Assembly (NCBI GenBank): GCA_033085395.1
Contig: JANQBS010000019.1
Coordinates: 1-64,000 of the forward strand
Direction: 5' to 3'
Source: Xanthoparmelia taractica
Lineage: Eukaryota; Ascomycota; Lecanoromycetes; Lecanorales; Parmeliaceae
Length of the DNA: 64,000 nt
The position numbers were made by a program, and so were the translations under genes. The stretch's first letter is position 1. Each line of letters opens with the position of its first letter. The notes beneath the pieces were generated by a model. That model was not told where the DNA came from and did not search any database. It was given only the letters and a program-made list of their open reading frames with translations. Shown here one piece after another: positions 42,932 through 55,095 of the stretch.

Positions 42932-44410
42932 ATGCCGTCCATCTCACCCATCTCCCCACTCTCGCCTGTCTCTCCCATGTCGCCGGCTAACTCCTCAGTT
43001 AAACCCCCTCACCTTGTGCTGAACCAGCATTCCTCGTCTCTTTACGGTATGGAGATAGCTGTGCCTTCACCGTTGACTCCTAGATTCAACAACTATCGTG
43101 CCAGTAGTAGCAAGGCGCTGCCTCCGACTCCAAGGGAACCATCCTCCTACTATCGTTCTCACAGCGCTCCAACCTCAAGGAATGGATCTAGTACTCACAG
43201 CATCTCTAAGGAAGAAAGGCCTGGCACACCCATGACACCAAGGCTATCTCCCACCACATACACCAACCTTCAGGAAGAGAGACCAAGGACGTCCAGATCT
43301 GTTTTACGAGACGAAGCACTATCTTCCAAGAACTTGCTAGTACCCCCCGAAACTCGGTCAAGCACCTCAAGAATACCAGACAAAGTACTACTACGGCCAC
43401 AACTGACGCGAGGCGCTCAAATGCAAGGAGCCTCTGACTTCACGGCTCGAAAACAGCCCTCGGAGAAATCAATCTTTACAGAATGGAAGGCTCCCAAATA
43501 TGAATATTCAGATGACGAGTATGGCTTGAGCCTGCCAGCTTCAGGAAAGGCTTCCAGCCACGGGAGCTGGGCGCCGTCCGAAGGGACACAAAGTGCTGAA
43601 GAAATAGCTATAGAATACACATCCGTGTTGCCTGCACTCGTCCCGGAGTCGCCTCAGTCAGAGTCCGGCTTTTTGCCGTCCGAAATGTTGGCTCGCATTA
43701 CCGATGTTTCTGATGGGTCACTCACGCTAGCACCACCAGTTCTGAGTGGTAACTCGGAGGACAGGAAACTGTCGAGTCAATTTGATTCTTCCGATTCCGA
43801 GACTGAGAGCCTACTTGAGGAATCCAAGCCTTCTCTGAAATCCCGGGCGAAAAGGGCGTTTAATTCACGCAAGGCTTCACAGGAGAGGAAAGAGAAGACA
43901 CACGCAGATTTAAAAGTGTCGCAGCATAGTCAAGCCGGCGAGCCAACGAAAGCAAATCACGCCAGCCTCCAGAAGGGGATTGATGAGATGTACAGTACAC
44001 TCACAGGGCTCTACTCACCTTCAAAGCCGAAGATGAAGCACGACTCTGCGACTTCCAAGAGCAAATCGTCCCGCCCAGCCACACCGTTGACAGCAGAGGA
44101 GAAATCTGGCAGGAAAGCTTGGGATTCGTTGAAGGGTCCGAAGAGTCCAGCGCCGAAGAAGGATGAATCGGTGGGAAAGAAGCTCGCGAGTGTCCTTCAG
44201 AATCTGAATGGAGCAATGGCGGTTGGACTGGATAGAGGGAAGGAGCAGAAAATGAAGGACGAGGAGTAAGTATCTCCCTCATTGAAGCCTGGTTTCGAGC
44301 CGCAAGACATGTAGGGTTTTATGCTCCAAAGAAAACATGCTGACTTGGAAATGTGCAGATGGAGAGCGGAAATGAAGAAGAAGATTGTGCTCGTTAAGAC
44401 TCGGAATTGA
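42932..44410 (+). CDS. Disordered Ser/Pro-rich hypothetical protein
   Basis: Two exons, 42,932-44,265 and 44,359-44,410, giving 461 residues. The 93-bp intron (GTAAGT...GTGCAG) is supported because exon 2 resumes EEWRAEMKKKIVLVKTRN in frame; without it the protein would stop after KMKDEE. I do not recognise a domain. The N-terminus has tandem SPxSP motifs (ISPISPLSPVSPMSP), followed by PPTPRE and many TP/SP sites that could be targets of proline-directed kinases. The C-terminal 150 residues are Lys/Ser-rich with short charged helices (AEEKSGRKAWDSLKG, GKKLASVLQNLNGAMAVGLDRG). No signal peptide or membrane span is seen. Composition and codon use look like those of neighbouring core genes. Confidence 0.8.
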
Positions 44411-44716
44411 AATATAGGTTGATACTGCTATTGTTGATCCAGCAGAATTTTCAATCTTATAACAATGGATGTATCATATATACATGTAAATATTCTTTTT
44501 TTTCAATGCAATCCCTCGTGCAAAGGATGATTGGGGGAAGTTGTGCCCCCACCCCGCATGAATCTCCGTGGAGATCGACCCGAGCGACCCCGCAAAAGCC
44601 TTATTATTTAAGGTACGAGTACCTTAGTTGCATCAAGCAGCTCCTTCTACAGCTGATCTCGACCCATTCCCACCACTTCAATAGCTAGAATTCCATTTCT
44701 ACGAATATCATTCATA
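44411..44716. promoter_or_regulatory. Intergenic region upstream of ams1
   Basis: This 306-bp spacer contains the palindrome AAGGTACGAGTACCTT at about 44,610-44,625, about 90 bases before the ams1 start. Similar GGTACCTTA-type sequences recur in other intergenic regions of the window. Confidence 0.4.
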
Positions 44717-47700
44717 ATGGGTGGCGAAACAGCAATCAGGAGGACGGCGGACACCTTTCCGAAGCTCTCAACGGGTCCCGTAGGACAGCAGATACATTCT
44801 ATCTACAAGGGTCGACTGGGAACCTTTACAGATCGAGGACAATATGCATCACAGAACTTATGGGCGTATGTTGCGGTCATGCCCGTTGGAGATGAAGTAA
44901 ATCGCTAACCAATGACTGAAACAGGAAAATGTACGAGGGTAAAGCCTCCGGTGAAGAATATATCAAACTCTCGGTCTACTCCCCTCCGGATCTAGCTCGG
45001 CCTTCATTTAAAGAAGCAACATCCCACGAGTTCAAGAAGACACAAGTTGGAGCATCATTCGGTCCCAGCTGGTCCACTCATTGGATCAAAGTGGAGCTCA
45101 GAGTGCCCTCGCATCTACAGAAAAAGGAGCAGCTCGAGCTTCATTGGGACGCTGGCAACGAGGGGCTGATCTGGACTACAGATGGGGTGCCGTTGCAGGG
45201 TTTGACTGGGGGTGACCGAACAGAATGGGTCCTTCCAAAGGCTTTCCGTAACGGCAAATTCCACACATTCTATATCGAGATGGCCTGTAACGGAATGTTT
45301 GGTAATGCTCCAGGCGGAGACTCCATCCAACCGCCAGACCCCAATAAGTATTTTCAGCTATGGAAAGCAGAAATCGTGGCCGTGAACCAGGAAGCTAGGG
45401 CGTTATTTTACGATTTCTGGATCATGGGTGATGGTGCGCGAGAATTTCCAGAGAACTCATGGGAGTCGCATGAAGCACTACAACTTTGCAACAAGGTCAT
45501 CGATACTTTCGTTGCTGGCGGTGGAAGCCAGGAATCAATTGTTGAGTGCCGTAAGATTGCCTCAAAGTATCTTGGCGATGTCAATTCGTCCAAGGTATAC
45601 GACAATGATAAGGAGTACCTGATTTATGGCATTGGAAATTGTCATATTGATACATGCTGGCTGTGGCCCTGGGCGGAGACAAAGAGAAAGGTGGCTCGCT
45701 CATGGGCAAATCAGTGTGATCTGATTGATCGCTACCCCGAGCATCGCTTCGTAGCCTCTCAAGCACAACAGTACAAATGGCTACAGCAACTTTATCCGGC
45801 ATTGTTCGATCGTGTCAAATCCAAGATCAAAGACGGGAAGTTCCAGGTAATTGGTGGGAGTTGGGTCGAGCATGACACGAACATGCCCAGCGGCGAATCC
45901 TTGGTACGACAATTTCTGTACGGTCAAAGATTTTACGAGAGCCGTTTCGGTGAGCGTAGTCGGACGTTCTGGCTGCCAGATACATTTGGTTATTCCACCC
46001 AGCTACCACAGATTTGCCGGCTTGCAGGTATGAGTCGTTTCTTCACCCAGAAGCTAAGTTGGAACAATATCAATACTTTCCCACATACAACCTTTAATTG
46101 GGTCTCACTCGACGGCAGTCAGGTACTGTGTCATATGGCACCTGCGAATACCTATACTGCTGACGCTCACTTTGGAGATGTGAGCCGCAGTCTCTCCCAG
46201 AACAAGTCAATGGACCAAGATGCTACTGGACTTCTTGCCTTTGGCAAAGGCGACGGTGGAGGTGGTCCTACCTTCGAAATGCTGGAAAAGTTGCGAAGGT
46301 GTCGAGGTTTGAGTGACACCACAGGTCTCTTGCCTCGAGTCCAAATGGGCGCCTCCGTAGAAGACTTCTTCGATAGATTAGAGAGAAAGGTGGAGGAGGG
46401 TACTAAATTTGTGACGTGGTATGGTGAGCTGTATTTGGAACTGCACAGAGGATGTTATACCACCCAAGCAAACAATAAGTGGAATAACAGGAAAACGGAG
46501 ATCATGATGCACGACATCGAGTATCTTGCGACACTGGCTACTATCAAAGACAGCTCTTATAAATACCCGAAGGAAGACATTGACGATATTTGGGAGAATA
46601 CATTGCTGTGCCAATTTCACGATTGCCTGCCGGGCAGCGCGATTGAAATGTGCTATAGGGATTCGGACAAATTGTACGAGTACGGCTTCAAAACCGGCGA
46701 AAAGCTTATAAAGAATGCATTGTCTGTCCTCGGCTTTTCCAGACAGGACTCGGACAAGGGTAGCATGACTGCGATCAATACCCTTCCATGGTCACGATCA
46801 GAGATTGTCAAGCTTTCTAAGGTAAAGTCGAATGAACCAGATTATGGTCTCATACAAGGTGGTCCTGGGTTAATCAATGTTGAGCCATTGTCATCAAAGA
46901 ATGCCAAGTCAAGAGCTTCTATCAAAGAGATTAGGAAAGGCTTATTTCAGCTAGCGAATGCTCGCTACCAGATACAAGTGGAAGGCGGCAGTATCATATC
47001 CCTCATCGACCTATCCGTGAACCGCGAGATCATTGCCAAGGGTGGCAAGGCCAATCAGCTCGTCATCTTCGACGACAAGCCTTTGTATTGGCAAGCTTGG
47101 GACGTCGAGGTGTACCACTTAGAGACGCGTAAAGAACTGCTGTCGGGCTCAAGTCGAATTGTTGAGGACGGTCCTCATATGGTTAGCCTGTTCACAGAGA
47201 CCAAAATCAGCGAGAAAAGCTGGATCAAAACCACAATAAGTCTCGCAGCAAGCGTTGACGACCAACCATCTTATATCGAAATGGCTTGCGAGGTGGAATG
47301 GCGAGAGACGATGAAATTTCTCAAGGTGGAATTTCCAGTGGACATTGTGAACACAGAAGCTTCCTACGAGACGCAATTCGGAATCATCCGACGACCTACC
47401 CACTACAACACTAGCTGGGATATGGCCAGATTCGAAGTCTGCTGCCATAAATGGGCTGACCTTTCAGAGTATGGTTATGGCGTTTCCATTCTGAACGATA
47501 GTAAGCACGGCTTTGCAACGTCTGGGAACATGATGCGTCTCTCTCTTTTACGAGCGCCGAAAGCACCAGATGCGCATGCTGACATGGGTAACTACAATTG
47601 CGCAAACAACTCCAATGGTTTGGACATTCACTAACACTTCTCTAGGCCGCCACCATATGCGCTACGCCATTCTTCCCCACGCCGGTCCACTCGACCACGG

Positions 47701-48082
47701 CACAGTCCGAACAGCTCGCAATTTCAATACGCCAATGAAAATATACTCTCACCCGTCCGCCTCGACAGCATCGTCTTTGCTTTCTAGCATCGCTCTCCAC
47801 GGCTCGCCAGCGCTAATCTTGGATACGATCAAACGCGGCGAAGATGATGAGGACGTTTCTCGCGGCGAGCTGTCCAAGCGCAAGGGCAAGAGTATCATTC
47901 TCAGGGTCTACGAGAGTCTGGGAGGTAAGGCTAGAGGCATAATTAAGACCTCCTTGGCGGTCAAGCAGGCCTGCAGGACAAATCTTCTTGAAGATGACGA
48001 GGGCGAGATGAAGGTCAAAAATGGGGAGATTGCAATTGAGTTGAGAGCCTTTGAGGTGGCGACTTACCGCCTGCAACTCTGA
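44717..48082 (+). CDS. ams1: Vacuolar alpha-mannosidase, GH38 (Ams1)
   Basis: Three exons, 44,717-44,865, 44,925-47,587 and 47,646-48,082, giving 1082 residues, the usual length for Ams1. The 59-bp and 58-bp introns are GT-AG, and the second restores HADMGRHHMRYAILPHAG. GH38 marks are the zinc site GNCHIDTCWLWPWAE (about residue 288), the nucleophile region FWLPDTFGYSTQLPQI (about 400), LSWNNINTFPHTTFNWVSLDG and WYGELYLELHRGCYTTQ. In yeast this enzyme trims alpha-linked mannose from free oligosaccharides in the vacuole and reaches it through the Cvt/autophagy pathway without a signal peptide; none is seen here. Snx4, which supports that pathway, lies elsewhere in this window, probably by chance. 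Confidence 0.95.
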
Positions 48083-48540
48083 ATGACGACAAGAGGAGGT
48101 TCTGCGTCAGATTTGCTTCTACGAGCTTGGGATTGAGTGAGTCAGGATCACGACTGATTGTTACCCGAGAAAAGTCTGTATCTATATAGTATGGGTTGAT
48201 AAAAAGGATGTCTGTAATTCAGGCAAGCTGTGTGACTGATATATACCTTACCTGAGCATGCCGTTGCCCTACAAGAGTCAGGAAAATGTCCACAAATCTG
48301 TTAGGGTTAGGGCTATTCACTTTGCTTGACCTTAGGTAGAGCTGGCTTCAATACGGGCAGACTCTACCTTACATATGTCTTCAATGCGCAATAAAAGTTC
48401 TTCGGTCATCTCGCGGTCTAGGTATCTTTGAACCTAGGCTTAGTCCTTCATCAGCCATTGCCCCATTTCGCTGGTAGAATCAGAGCCGACGCGCTTCCCT
48501 TCCATCTATGCAGCAGCTGCAACATACACACCTCGGCGCA
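48083..48540. other. Intergenic region with a telomere-like doublet
   Basis: This spacer between ams1 and env7 contains TTAGGGTTAGGGC at 48,301-48,313 and TACCTTACCT near 48,243. No gene is seen. Confidence 0.55.
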
Positions 48541-49942
48541 ATGTCCCAAGTGATCATGGACCTGCTCTCCTCTCTCACGAATTGCTTCTTTTGTTTCCCT
48601 GGGTCTCCGCAACTGAAGATAAATAACCGAAGTTTTAAGATGCAGCATCTGCTAGGGGAGGTAAGTAAGCAAGCAGACCCTTCAGCTTCCACGGCCCAGT
48701 CGTTGAGAGGGTCTAATTGCTAGTCTTTCAGGGAGGCTTCTCTTACGTCTATCTTGTCCAAGATACGTCGACGTCCCAACTCTACGCGCTAAAGAAGATA
48801 CGGTGTCCCTTTGGCCAAGAATCCGTCTCGCTCGCCCTGAAAGAAGTGGAAGCCTATACGCTCTTCTCACCCCATCCGAACATCATACAGTCGGTCGACC
48901 ATTCCGTTGTCTCGGCGAACGACAAGTCGGATCCTGGGGCGAAGACGGTGTACATACTCTTACCGTACTACCGGAGAGGCAACCTCCAAGACGCCATAAA
49001 TGCAAACCTGGTCAATCATACAAGATTTCCGGAACGGAGATTGATGATATTATTTCTGGGAGTGGCAAGGGCGCTCAAGGCGATGCATCAGTACAGAGTA
49101 AAAGGCGCGCCGGGAGGAGCAGCCTCGCAGAGAAAGGCAAAGGGTGTGCGGCAAGAGGCGGCCGAAGCAGATCAAGACGCCGCGAAAAAGAACAAGCAAC
49201 GGCGGCGGCGGAGGGAAGAGCCCGAGCCAAATCAGGAGGACGTGGAACAGGAACCGCTGATGGATGGAGAGGTCACAAGGTCGCAGGAAGGGGTGGGAGA
49301 AGGAGAACCACGGCCTTACGCCCACAGAGACATAAAGCCAGGTATGTTTTGCGTCTTCTGCGTTTTCGCGATGGGGCTTTTTCTGATGCGCTACATACCT
49401 TAGGCAACATCATGATTGCCGACGACGGCAAAACGCCCATACTAATGGATCTGGGTTCCCTCGCCCCGGCTCCAACACCAATAACGTCGCGATCCCTCGC
49501 CCTCGCTGTTCAAGACACCGCGGCAGAACACAGCACGATGCCCTACCGCGCTCCCGAACTCTTCGACGTCAAAACGGGCTCCGTCATAGATACCAAGGTC
49601 GACATATGGAGCTTAGGGTGCACTTTGTACGCGTGCTTGACGGGTAAAAGTCCCTTTGAGGCAAGAAGTGAAGAGACGGGAGGAAGTCTGAGTATTTGCG
49701 TCTTGGGCGGGGATTGGAGATTTCCGGACGAGGGCGCCAAGAGAGATGGGAAGGGCAAAGGGAAGATAAATGGGGCGGCAGAGGGACCGGCGGAGGGGGG
49801 TATCAGTGATGGGGTGAAGGATGTTGTGCGGAGGTGTTTGAAGGTTGAGCCGGCGGAGAGGCCCGATATTGATGAGTTGATTGGAATGGTGGAACAGCTG
49901 TTGGGCCAGATGCCAGCGGATGATGAGAGGGATGACTTGTAG
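48541..49942 (+). CDS. env7: Serine/threonine protein kinase, Env7/STK16-like
   Basis: Three exons, 48,541-48,660, 48,732-49,341 and 49,404-49,942, giving 422 residues. The start MSQVIMDLLSSLTNCF is chosen because family members begin close to it; an in-frame ATG 11 codons upstream (48,508) is possible. The cysteine-containing N-terminus (TNCFFCFP) may be palmitoylated, as in yeast Env7. Kinase motifs are LLGEGGFSYVYLV (glycine loop, formed across intron 1), YALKKIRCP (Lys), HRDIKPGNIM (catalytic loop, formed across intron 2), MDLGSLA (DLG instead of DFG), MPYRAPELF (APE) and DIWSLGCTLYACLTG. Env7 acts at the vacuole and limits vacuole fusion. An approximately 75-residue low-complexity, strongly charged insert (KNKQRRRRREEPEPNQED) precedes the HRD loop. 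Confidence 0.9.
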
Positions 49943-50161
49943 AATTGGTTCAATATTATTGCATCCTCTGCGGAGGTTTGCGTTCTGTTTTTAGCATGAG
50001 CAGAGGGTCTGGGCTAACGGGATATCCATGTCTTGAGCGCATCTAGAGATGCGCGAAAAGTGGTCGGGTGTATCATGTTGAAAAGTCTACCTTTGACATG
50101 CCGCCCGAGAAGTTCTTTGGAATAAAAAGTACCATACCTTACCTAGCCCAACCAACTTCCA

Positions 50162-50975
50162 TCAACAAAATCTCTTTTCAAACTCGCCAAAAAGCTTTGG
50201 GCTTATCTCATCGCTACTATTCCCCTCTACCCTCCATAACACCCCTTGCCTCTCATAATGTTCCAGCAAAGGCTCACTCGTCTCCTCGAACTTCTTCAGC
50301 CTAGCCTTCCAGGTCTCCTCCCCATCGTCGTCCCTCTTCGTCAGCGCTTCCCCCGTCACATCATCCCTCCCTTCCACCCTCGGTTTATTGAAGCCGGTGT
50401 TGTAAACCCTCCCACTCGGCGCATGCACCCATCGATCCGCTATTCTGCCTAAGATGATATTGACCGGGGTGATCAGTGACACGACTAGGTTGATGGGGAT
50501 CAGCGAGTCGAGTTTTGACGCTTGAGGCGAGGTGCGGGGGAAGCCGTCGAGGATGAATGAAGCGTCAGGGGCGGAGGAGGGAAGGGCAGGGGCGGCATCG
50601 GTGAGGGAGGTGCTGGATGGGAGCCAAGATTTTGATTTCAGTTCGGAGAGGATGAGGCGCAGGATCATGTCGTCGGGGACCAGGGAACCGGCCTGCATGT
50701 GCGATTCGGCTTCTTGGCCTGCGGTAGGGATGCCATTAGAGTCGCTCACGTAGCAGACGGTATTGCCGGCCGGAAGACATTATGTTCCGCTGAAGGGTAA
50801 CGGGCTTACCCAAGGGCGTTTTGTTACGGACAGCATTGCGCAAGAGATCCCCGGAGCTCACTGCGGACAATTGAGGGAAACGGTTCATGAGCCGCTCGGC
50901 CTGTGTTCCTTTGCCAACGCCAGGCGCACCGACGAGAATGATGCGAGCGGCGCGTTTGAATTCCTTAGTGGCCAT
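50162..50975 (-). CDS. adk2: Mitochondrial GTP:AMP phosphotransferase / adenylate kinase
   Basis: Two exons, 50,975-50,810 and 50,718-50,162, giving 240 residues; the 91-bp intron restores NKTPLGQEAESHMQAG. The P-loop is GAPGVGKGTQ (about 16-25), followed by the NMP-binding SSGDLLRNAV, GSLVPDDMILRLI, the DGFPRTSPQ segment and the LID domain (DRWVHAPSGRVYNTGFNKP, DDVTGEALTKRDDD). The short zinc-free LID and overall length fit the eukaryotic Adk2/AK3 group, which recycles AMP with GTP in the mitochondrial matrix. The N-terminus MATKEFKRAARIILVG is short but basic, as in yeast Adk2. The 3' end faces env7 with about 220 bp between stops. Confidence 0.93.
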
Positions 50976-51859
50976 TCGAAGGCGGTGTGTAGGTATGCGG
51001 AGCGGGAAGAAGGTCAGCTTCTAGGAAGGGGGCGGATCTGGGACTGAGAAGCTGCTCGTTGGCAGCGGGAGAAGCTCGAAGCTCCTGGGAGATATACTAC
51101 AGCCTCATGTTGAGATTATTGTAAAGGTATGTACATATGTACAAAGCGAGATGTAGACGTAAGATAATGTGATAGATGTGGTAGGGAGGGAGAGGGGTCG
51201 GCGACTTCGGCGAGACTTGTTGGGCCATCGGGGTTCAGAATTAGCGCTTCCTGCGCTTGTTTGAGGCTTTTGGAACATTTGCTATACAGATTGAAGCAAT
51301 TCTTTGGCCAAAATTGATTTCTTCCAATCATGAAAGAAGGCGAGGCCTAGGAGGCAGCGTTTTCATGTTGAGCTTAGAGCTCGACTCTTTAGGTAGACAA
51401 TGGGAATAAAGGCGGCATGGATGTATCGAATGAAAAGCCATCATATGAGAATCTATGTAGGACTAAGTCATCTGTTTCAGTCGTCCAGAGCTTCGATTGT
51501 TGATACTCTTGTGCTTGAACTTGAGGTCTTGAGCTGTACAGCTTTACTTTGGGATTAACCAAGAAGTGGTTCACTATAGGCATCTCATAGTACATCAGAC
51601 GGATTGGAAAAGAACTTTTGAAGAGACAGCGATTGAAGTGTGCGTAGTAAATCTGGTAATATACCTTACCCCTTCTAATATAGCTTACAATTAGTCATCG
51701 CGGGCTAACCCAAGGTCCGAAAAATAATTCAGGCAGATATACATTTCACTCTGGTCATTCATTTACTATCTATCCATCAGATACAAAACGTAACGCATAT
51801 TCACAACCATATTCTTGCGGAGTCACGAATTACCTGCCTCTCTCCGGTACCTCCCGGAT
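50976..51859. other. Divergent intergenic region between adk2 and mdm38
   Basis: This 884-bp spacer has no recognisable gene. It includes TACCTTACCCC at about 51,662. Confidence 0.6.
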
Positions 51860-53618
51860 ATGAGCGCGTCAACAAGAGCTGTTCAAAATGCCTCTGCGCG
51901 ACAGACGCTCCGTAGCGGAGGTATGGTCAACTAAAGATGGATACAAATAGAGGCTCGAACTGACACACACTGTAGGCGCCTTGCTTTTGAGAAACACATT
52001 CACACCTTCCCCTGCCCACTCAGCATTCCTGCGACGCAATGCCAGAGATCTACCACCACAACTTCGAGCGCTCGCTATACTCCTTCCTCGGCGAGGCTAC
52101 GCTACGGAGACTTCAACAAGCGGTAGTGTGGGTTCCGGGTTTCCACCTCCAGGTTTCAACGCGGAGCAAGCCAAGAAGCCGCTTCCATCCGAAGAACCAA
52201 AGAAATCATCCCCTTCAGAAGTTGCCGCAGATGTAGCCTCATCAATTACTGATCAGACGACAGCCGCAAAAACCAAAGGAGAAGTTACTGGGGTCCCAAA
52301 GACAAAAGCCATGGAAGACAGGAGTTTAAACGAGCTCGCTGCGGACAAGGCAGCAGCAGCTAAAGTGGAAGAGAAGAGGCTGGCAGAGTCCAAAAAAGAG
52401 CAACCGAAGTTGTCACTGTGGGGAAAGGTAAAGCGGGAAGCGCATCACTACTGGGATGGGACAAAGTTGCTTGCTACCGAAGTCAAAATCAGTACGAGGC
52501 TCGCCCTGAAAATGGCAGCTGGTTACGAGCTCAGCCGAAGAGAACATCGGCAGCTGCAGCGTACAGTACAAGATTTGGGTCGGCTTGTTCCATTCTCCGT
52601 CTTTGTAATAGTCCCATTCGCCGAACTCCTCCTTCCGGTTGCGCTCAAGCTCTTCCCAAATCTCTTGCCAAGCACTTACGAAGGTCAAACATCAAAGGAC
52701 AAGAAAGCAAGTCATCTCCGAACAACGCGTAAGGAGGTCAGCAACTTTCTGAGGCACACACTCAAGGAGACCGGTCTCCCGGTCAGCGCGATCAACGCCC
52801 AGAAGGAAGAGTTCACTGAGTTCTTCCGGAAAGTACGCGCCACTGGCGAGTCACCCACTCACGCGGATGTCATCAAAGTCTGCAAGATCTTCAAGGACGA
52901 TCTCACGCTTGATAACCTGTCCCGTCCGCAACTGGTTGGCATGGCCAAGTATATGAACCTCAACGCTTTTGGCACCGACATGATGCTACGGTATGCGATC
53001 CGACATCGTATGCGCCAGATCAAGCGCGACGACCGTGCCATCGCCGATGAGGGCGTTGATAGCCTTTCGGTTCCCGAACTTCAGATGGCCTGTGCTTCTC
53101 GGGGTCTTCGAACCCAGGGCATGAGCCCTGGCAGGCTACGAGATGATCTTCAGATGTGGCTCGACCTGCGTCTCAAATATGGCGTCCCATCCACGCTACT
53201 TGTCCTGAGTAATGCCTTCATGTACACTCAAGGTAAAGATTCGGAGATATCGTCCCAAATCGACGCTCTACAAGCCGTACTCTCATCCATTCCCGAGGAA
53301 CTATTCCACGAGATCGAGCTTGAAGTTCACAATGCAGAAGGTGCAGCGACGAACAAGCAGAGACTTGAGGTTCTCAAGGAGCAACAAGAGTTGATTGAAG
53401 AAGAAAACGAGCAAAATGAGGAGAACGGTGAATCGGCCAGATCATCGCCAAAGGACAACGAGAACATTGACGAAGAAGATCAGAGGAAAGCTAACGCCAA
53501 GGCTGAACAGGATAAGGGGGAGGGCCAGGAACACGAAGCGGCCGAGGCTGAGAGAGATGCTGGTGAGATTGAGAGGCAGGAACAGCAGGAGAAAATGGAT
53601 ACAACTAAGAAGCAGTGA
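51860..53618 (+). CDS. mdm38: Mitochondrial inner-membrane protein Mdm38/LETM1
   Basis: Two exons, 51,860-51,920 and 51,976-53,618, giving 567 residues. Exon 1 (MSASTRAVQNASARQTLRSG) was found upstream of the long frame; the GTATGG donor joins in phase to GALLLRNTF. The N-terminus is a basic, hydroxylated mitochondrial presequence ending near RRGYATE. The LETM1 core follows: LSLWGKVKREAHHYWDGTKLL, the single span LGRLVPFSVFVIVPFAELLLP, and the ribosome-binding-like region (LSRPQLVGMAKYMNL, MLRYAIRHRMRQIKRDD, LSVPELQMACASRGLRT, LRDDLQMWLDLRL). The C-terminus is a long Glu/Gln/Lys-rich coiled tail. Mdm38 supports K+/H+ exchange and inner-membrane insertion of mitochondrially encoded proteins. 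Confidence 0.94.
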
Positions 53619-54545
53619 TGGGAGTATTACCCCTCGACCTGGGCGTCTCCTAAAATAGATCGGATGGGGTAGGCCCAACGACAGCATAGAACTCTAGACT
53701 CATTTATTGTATTATTTTGGACAGCTCAAACCGAAGTGAGCTGAACCGCCTTGACAAAGCTTTCCTTTACGCAACTCTGTCACCACTTCATCTTCAACAC
53801 TCAAAACTACTATTTTATAGCCCACACCGGCCGGAATCCTCAGATGCTCAATCCGTGATAAGACATTTCTTGCCAGAAAGCCTACGTAGCTGAGTTCCAC
53901 ATGCCTGGGGTTAGTAGTTATATCCTAGGTACTTACCTTAGAGGATTGACCAGGCTGTGAGAAATTTTCATTTTTTTATGTTCGCAACCCAATGGGTATC
54001 GAATATTAGGTCAGTTATTTACGATGCCAGCGGAAAGCAGATGAAGAGATGTACTAGGTGGGAAATGGATACATTCTTTCCTCGAGGCGGAGCAAACATT
54101 AAAATTCCTTTCAAGGGGGGGGGGATTGAAAGTAAGTAAGTACATAACGGGCATGGAGATTCAACAGAACCGGATAGGAACGAAAGACGTTAGAGAAGAT
54201 AATATTGCTGGATGGGTCCCCCCCCTATGGGAGACGCTGTAGAGCTTTGAGATATCTAAGCACTATCTATCCGCTCTTCATACCTGCAGCTCAAGGACTT
54301 ATAAAAGAACACAGACACGCCTGATATTGCTGGCCTGTTATAGAAATACAGGGTGTTGAAGCTGCTACCTGCCCAATTGCTGTCCTTGGTCCTCGTTACC
54401 TGATCGTATCAATACCACCCCAGATATGATCATGAACCCCTTCACCTGTACCCAGACCAAATGTACGTTACGCTTACCAGTGTGGATAATTTAGCATACA
54501 GTATGCAGGTAATCAAGGCCGTGAAGTAGCATTTGAACCATGATT
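53619..54545. other. Intergenic region
   Basis: No gene is recognised. A 62-codon minus-strand frame at 53,712-53,900 has no family features and is left uncalled. C/G homopolymers of 7-8 bases occur near 54,115 and 54,220. Confidence 0.5.
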
Positions 54546-55095
54546 TCAAGTATCTGGGAAGGAATGGTCGAATCGCTCATTCAACAACCAGAATGGCTCA
54601 CGTAATGGCTCGAAAACAAGACAAATGCTTTCGCTACAGGTGCCTCTTAGCGTGAAAGAGTCGAGTAATTCCCGGACAAAGTGCGAGATAAGCTGCGTAT
54701 TACGAAGTTCGTTTTCGGCTGCTTTCTTGCCAACACGGTCAACGGCGTTAATCTTAACCGCAACATAGCGGTCCGCGAACCACGGCAATCCAAATAGATA
54801 TTTACTGAAATGCTACGTGCAATCCGGGAGGGAGAAACACCAGATGGTGAAGATCTCGCGCAAGTCAAACGGTGGAGTTGGTACCGTAACCTACTTTGGT
54901 AGCGACCTGATATCTGTCGTTGAGGATCTCGCCAAGGCAAGTCGGACAAAACCGCTTAGAATCGTAATATGGTGTTCTTTCTTCCTCAATTGGCTGGCAC
55001 TTATCAAGAGCTGGGGCGAGGGCCGTGGACAGCGGCCACGGAGAAGAATGTAGCGCCTTGAGGAGGCTTATCATCCTGCTTCGGGCCCGTAACAT
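54546..55095 (-). pseudogene. SRPK-type protein kinase, N-terminal fragment with stop
   Basis: The minus strand from 55,095 begins with an ATG and reads into EEERTPYYDSKRFCPTCLG, EILNDRYQVATKVGYGTNST and V, the start and glycine loop of SR-protein kinases. The next codon is TGA (54,865-54,867) where Trp of STVWLARDL is expected (TGG to TGA). After LARDLHH a presumed intron leads to RYVAVKINAVDR (catalytic Lys), AAENELRNTQLIS, and HFVRELLDSFTLRGTCSE then SICLVFEPLREPFWLL; the residues usually between QLIS and HFVRELLDSF are deleted. The frame ends at RFDHSFPDT, before the HRD catalytic loop. Nothing downstream supplies the rest of a kinase, so it is a truncated, inactive copy. Confidence 0.8.

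Noticed and set aside
47588..47645. A 28-bp intron reading at the end of the Ams1 main frame (GTTTGG donor)
   Set aside because: Too short; the GTAACT donor at 47,588 gives a normal 58-bp intron and the family sequence HADMGRHHMRYAI.
53712..53900. A 62-codon minus-strand frame downstream of mdm38
   Set aside because: Too short, no family similarity, and located where the 3' region of mdm38 is expected.
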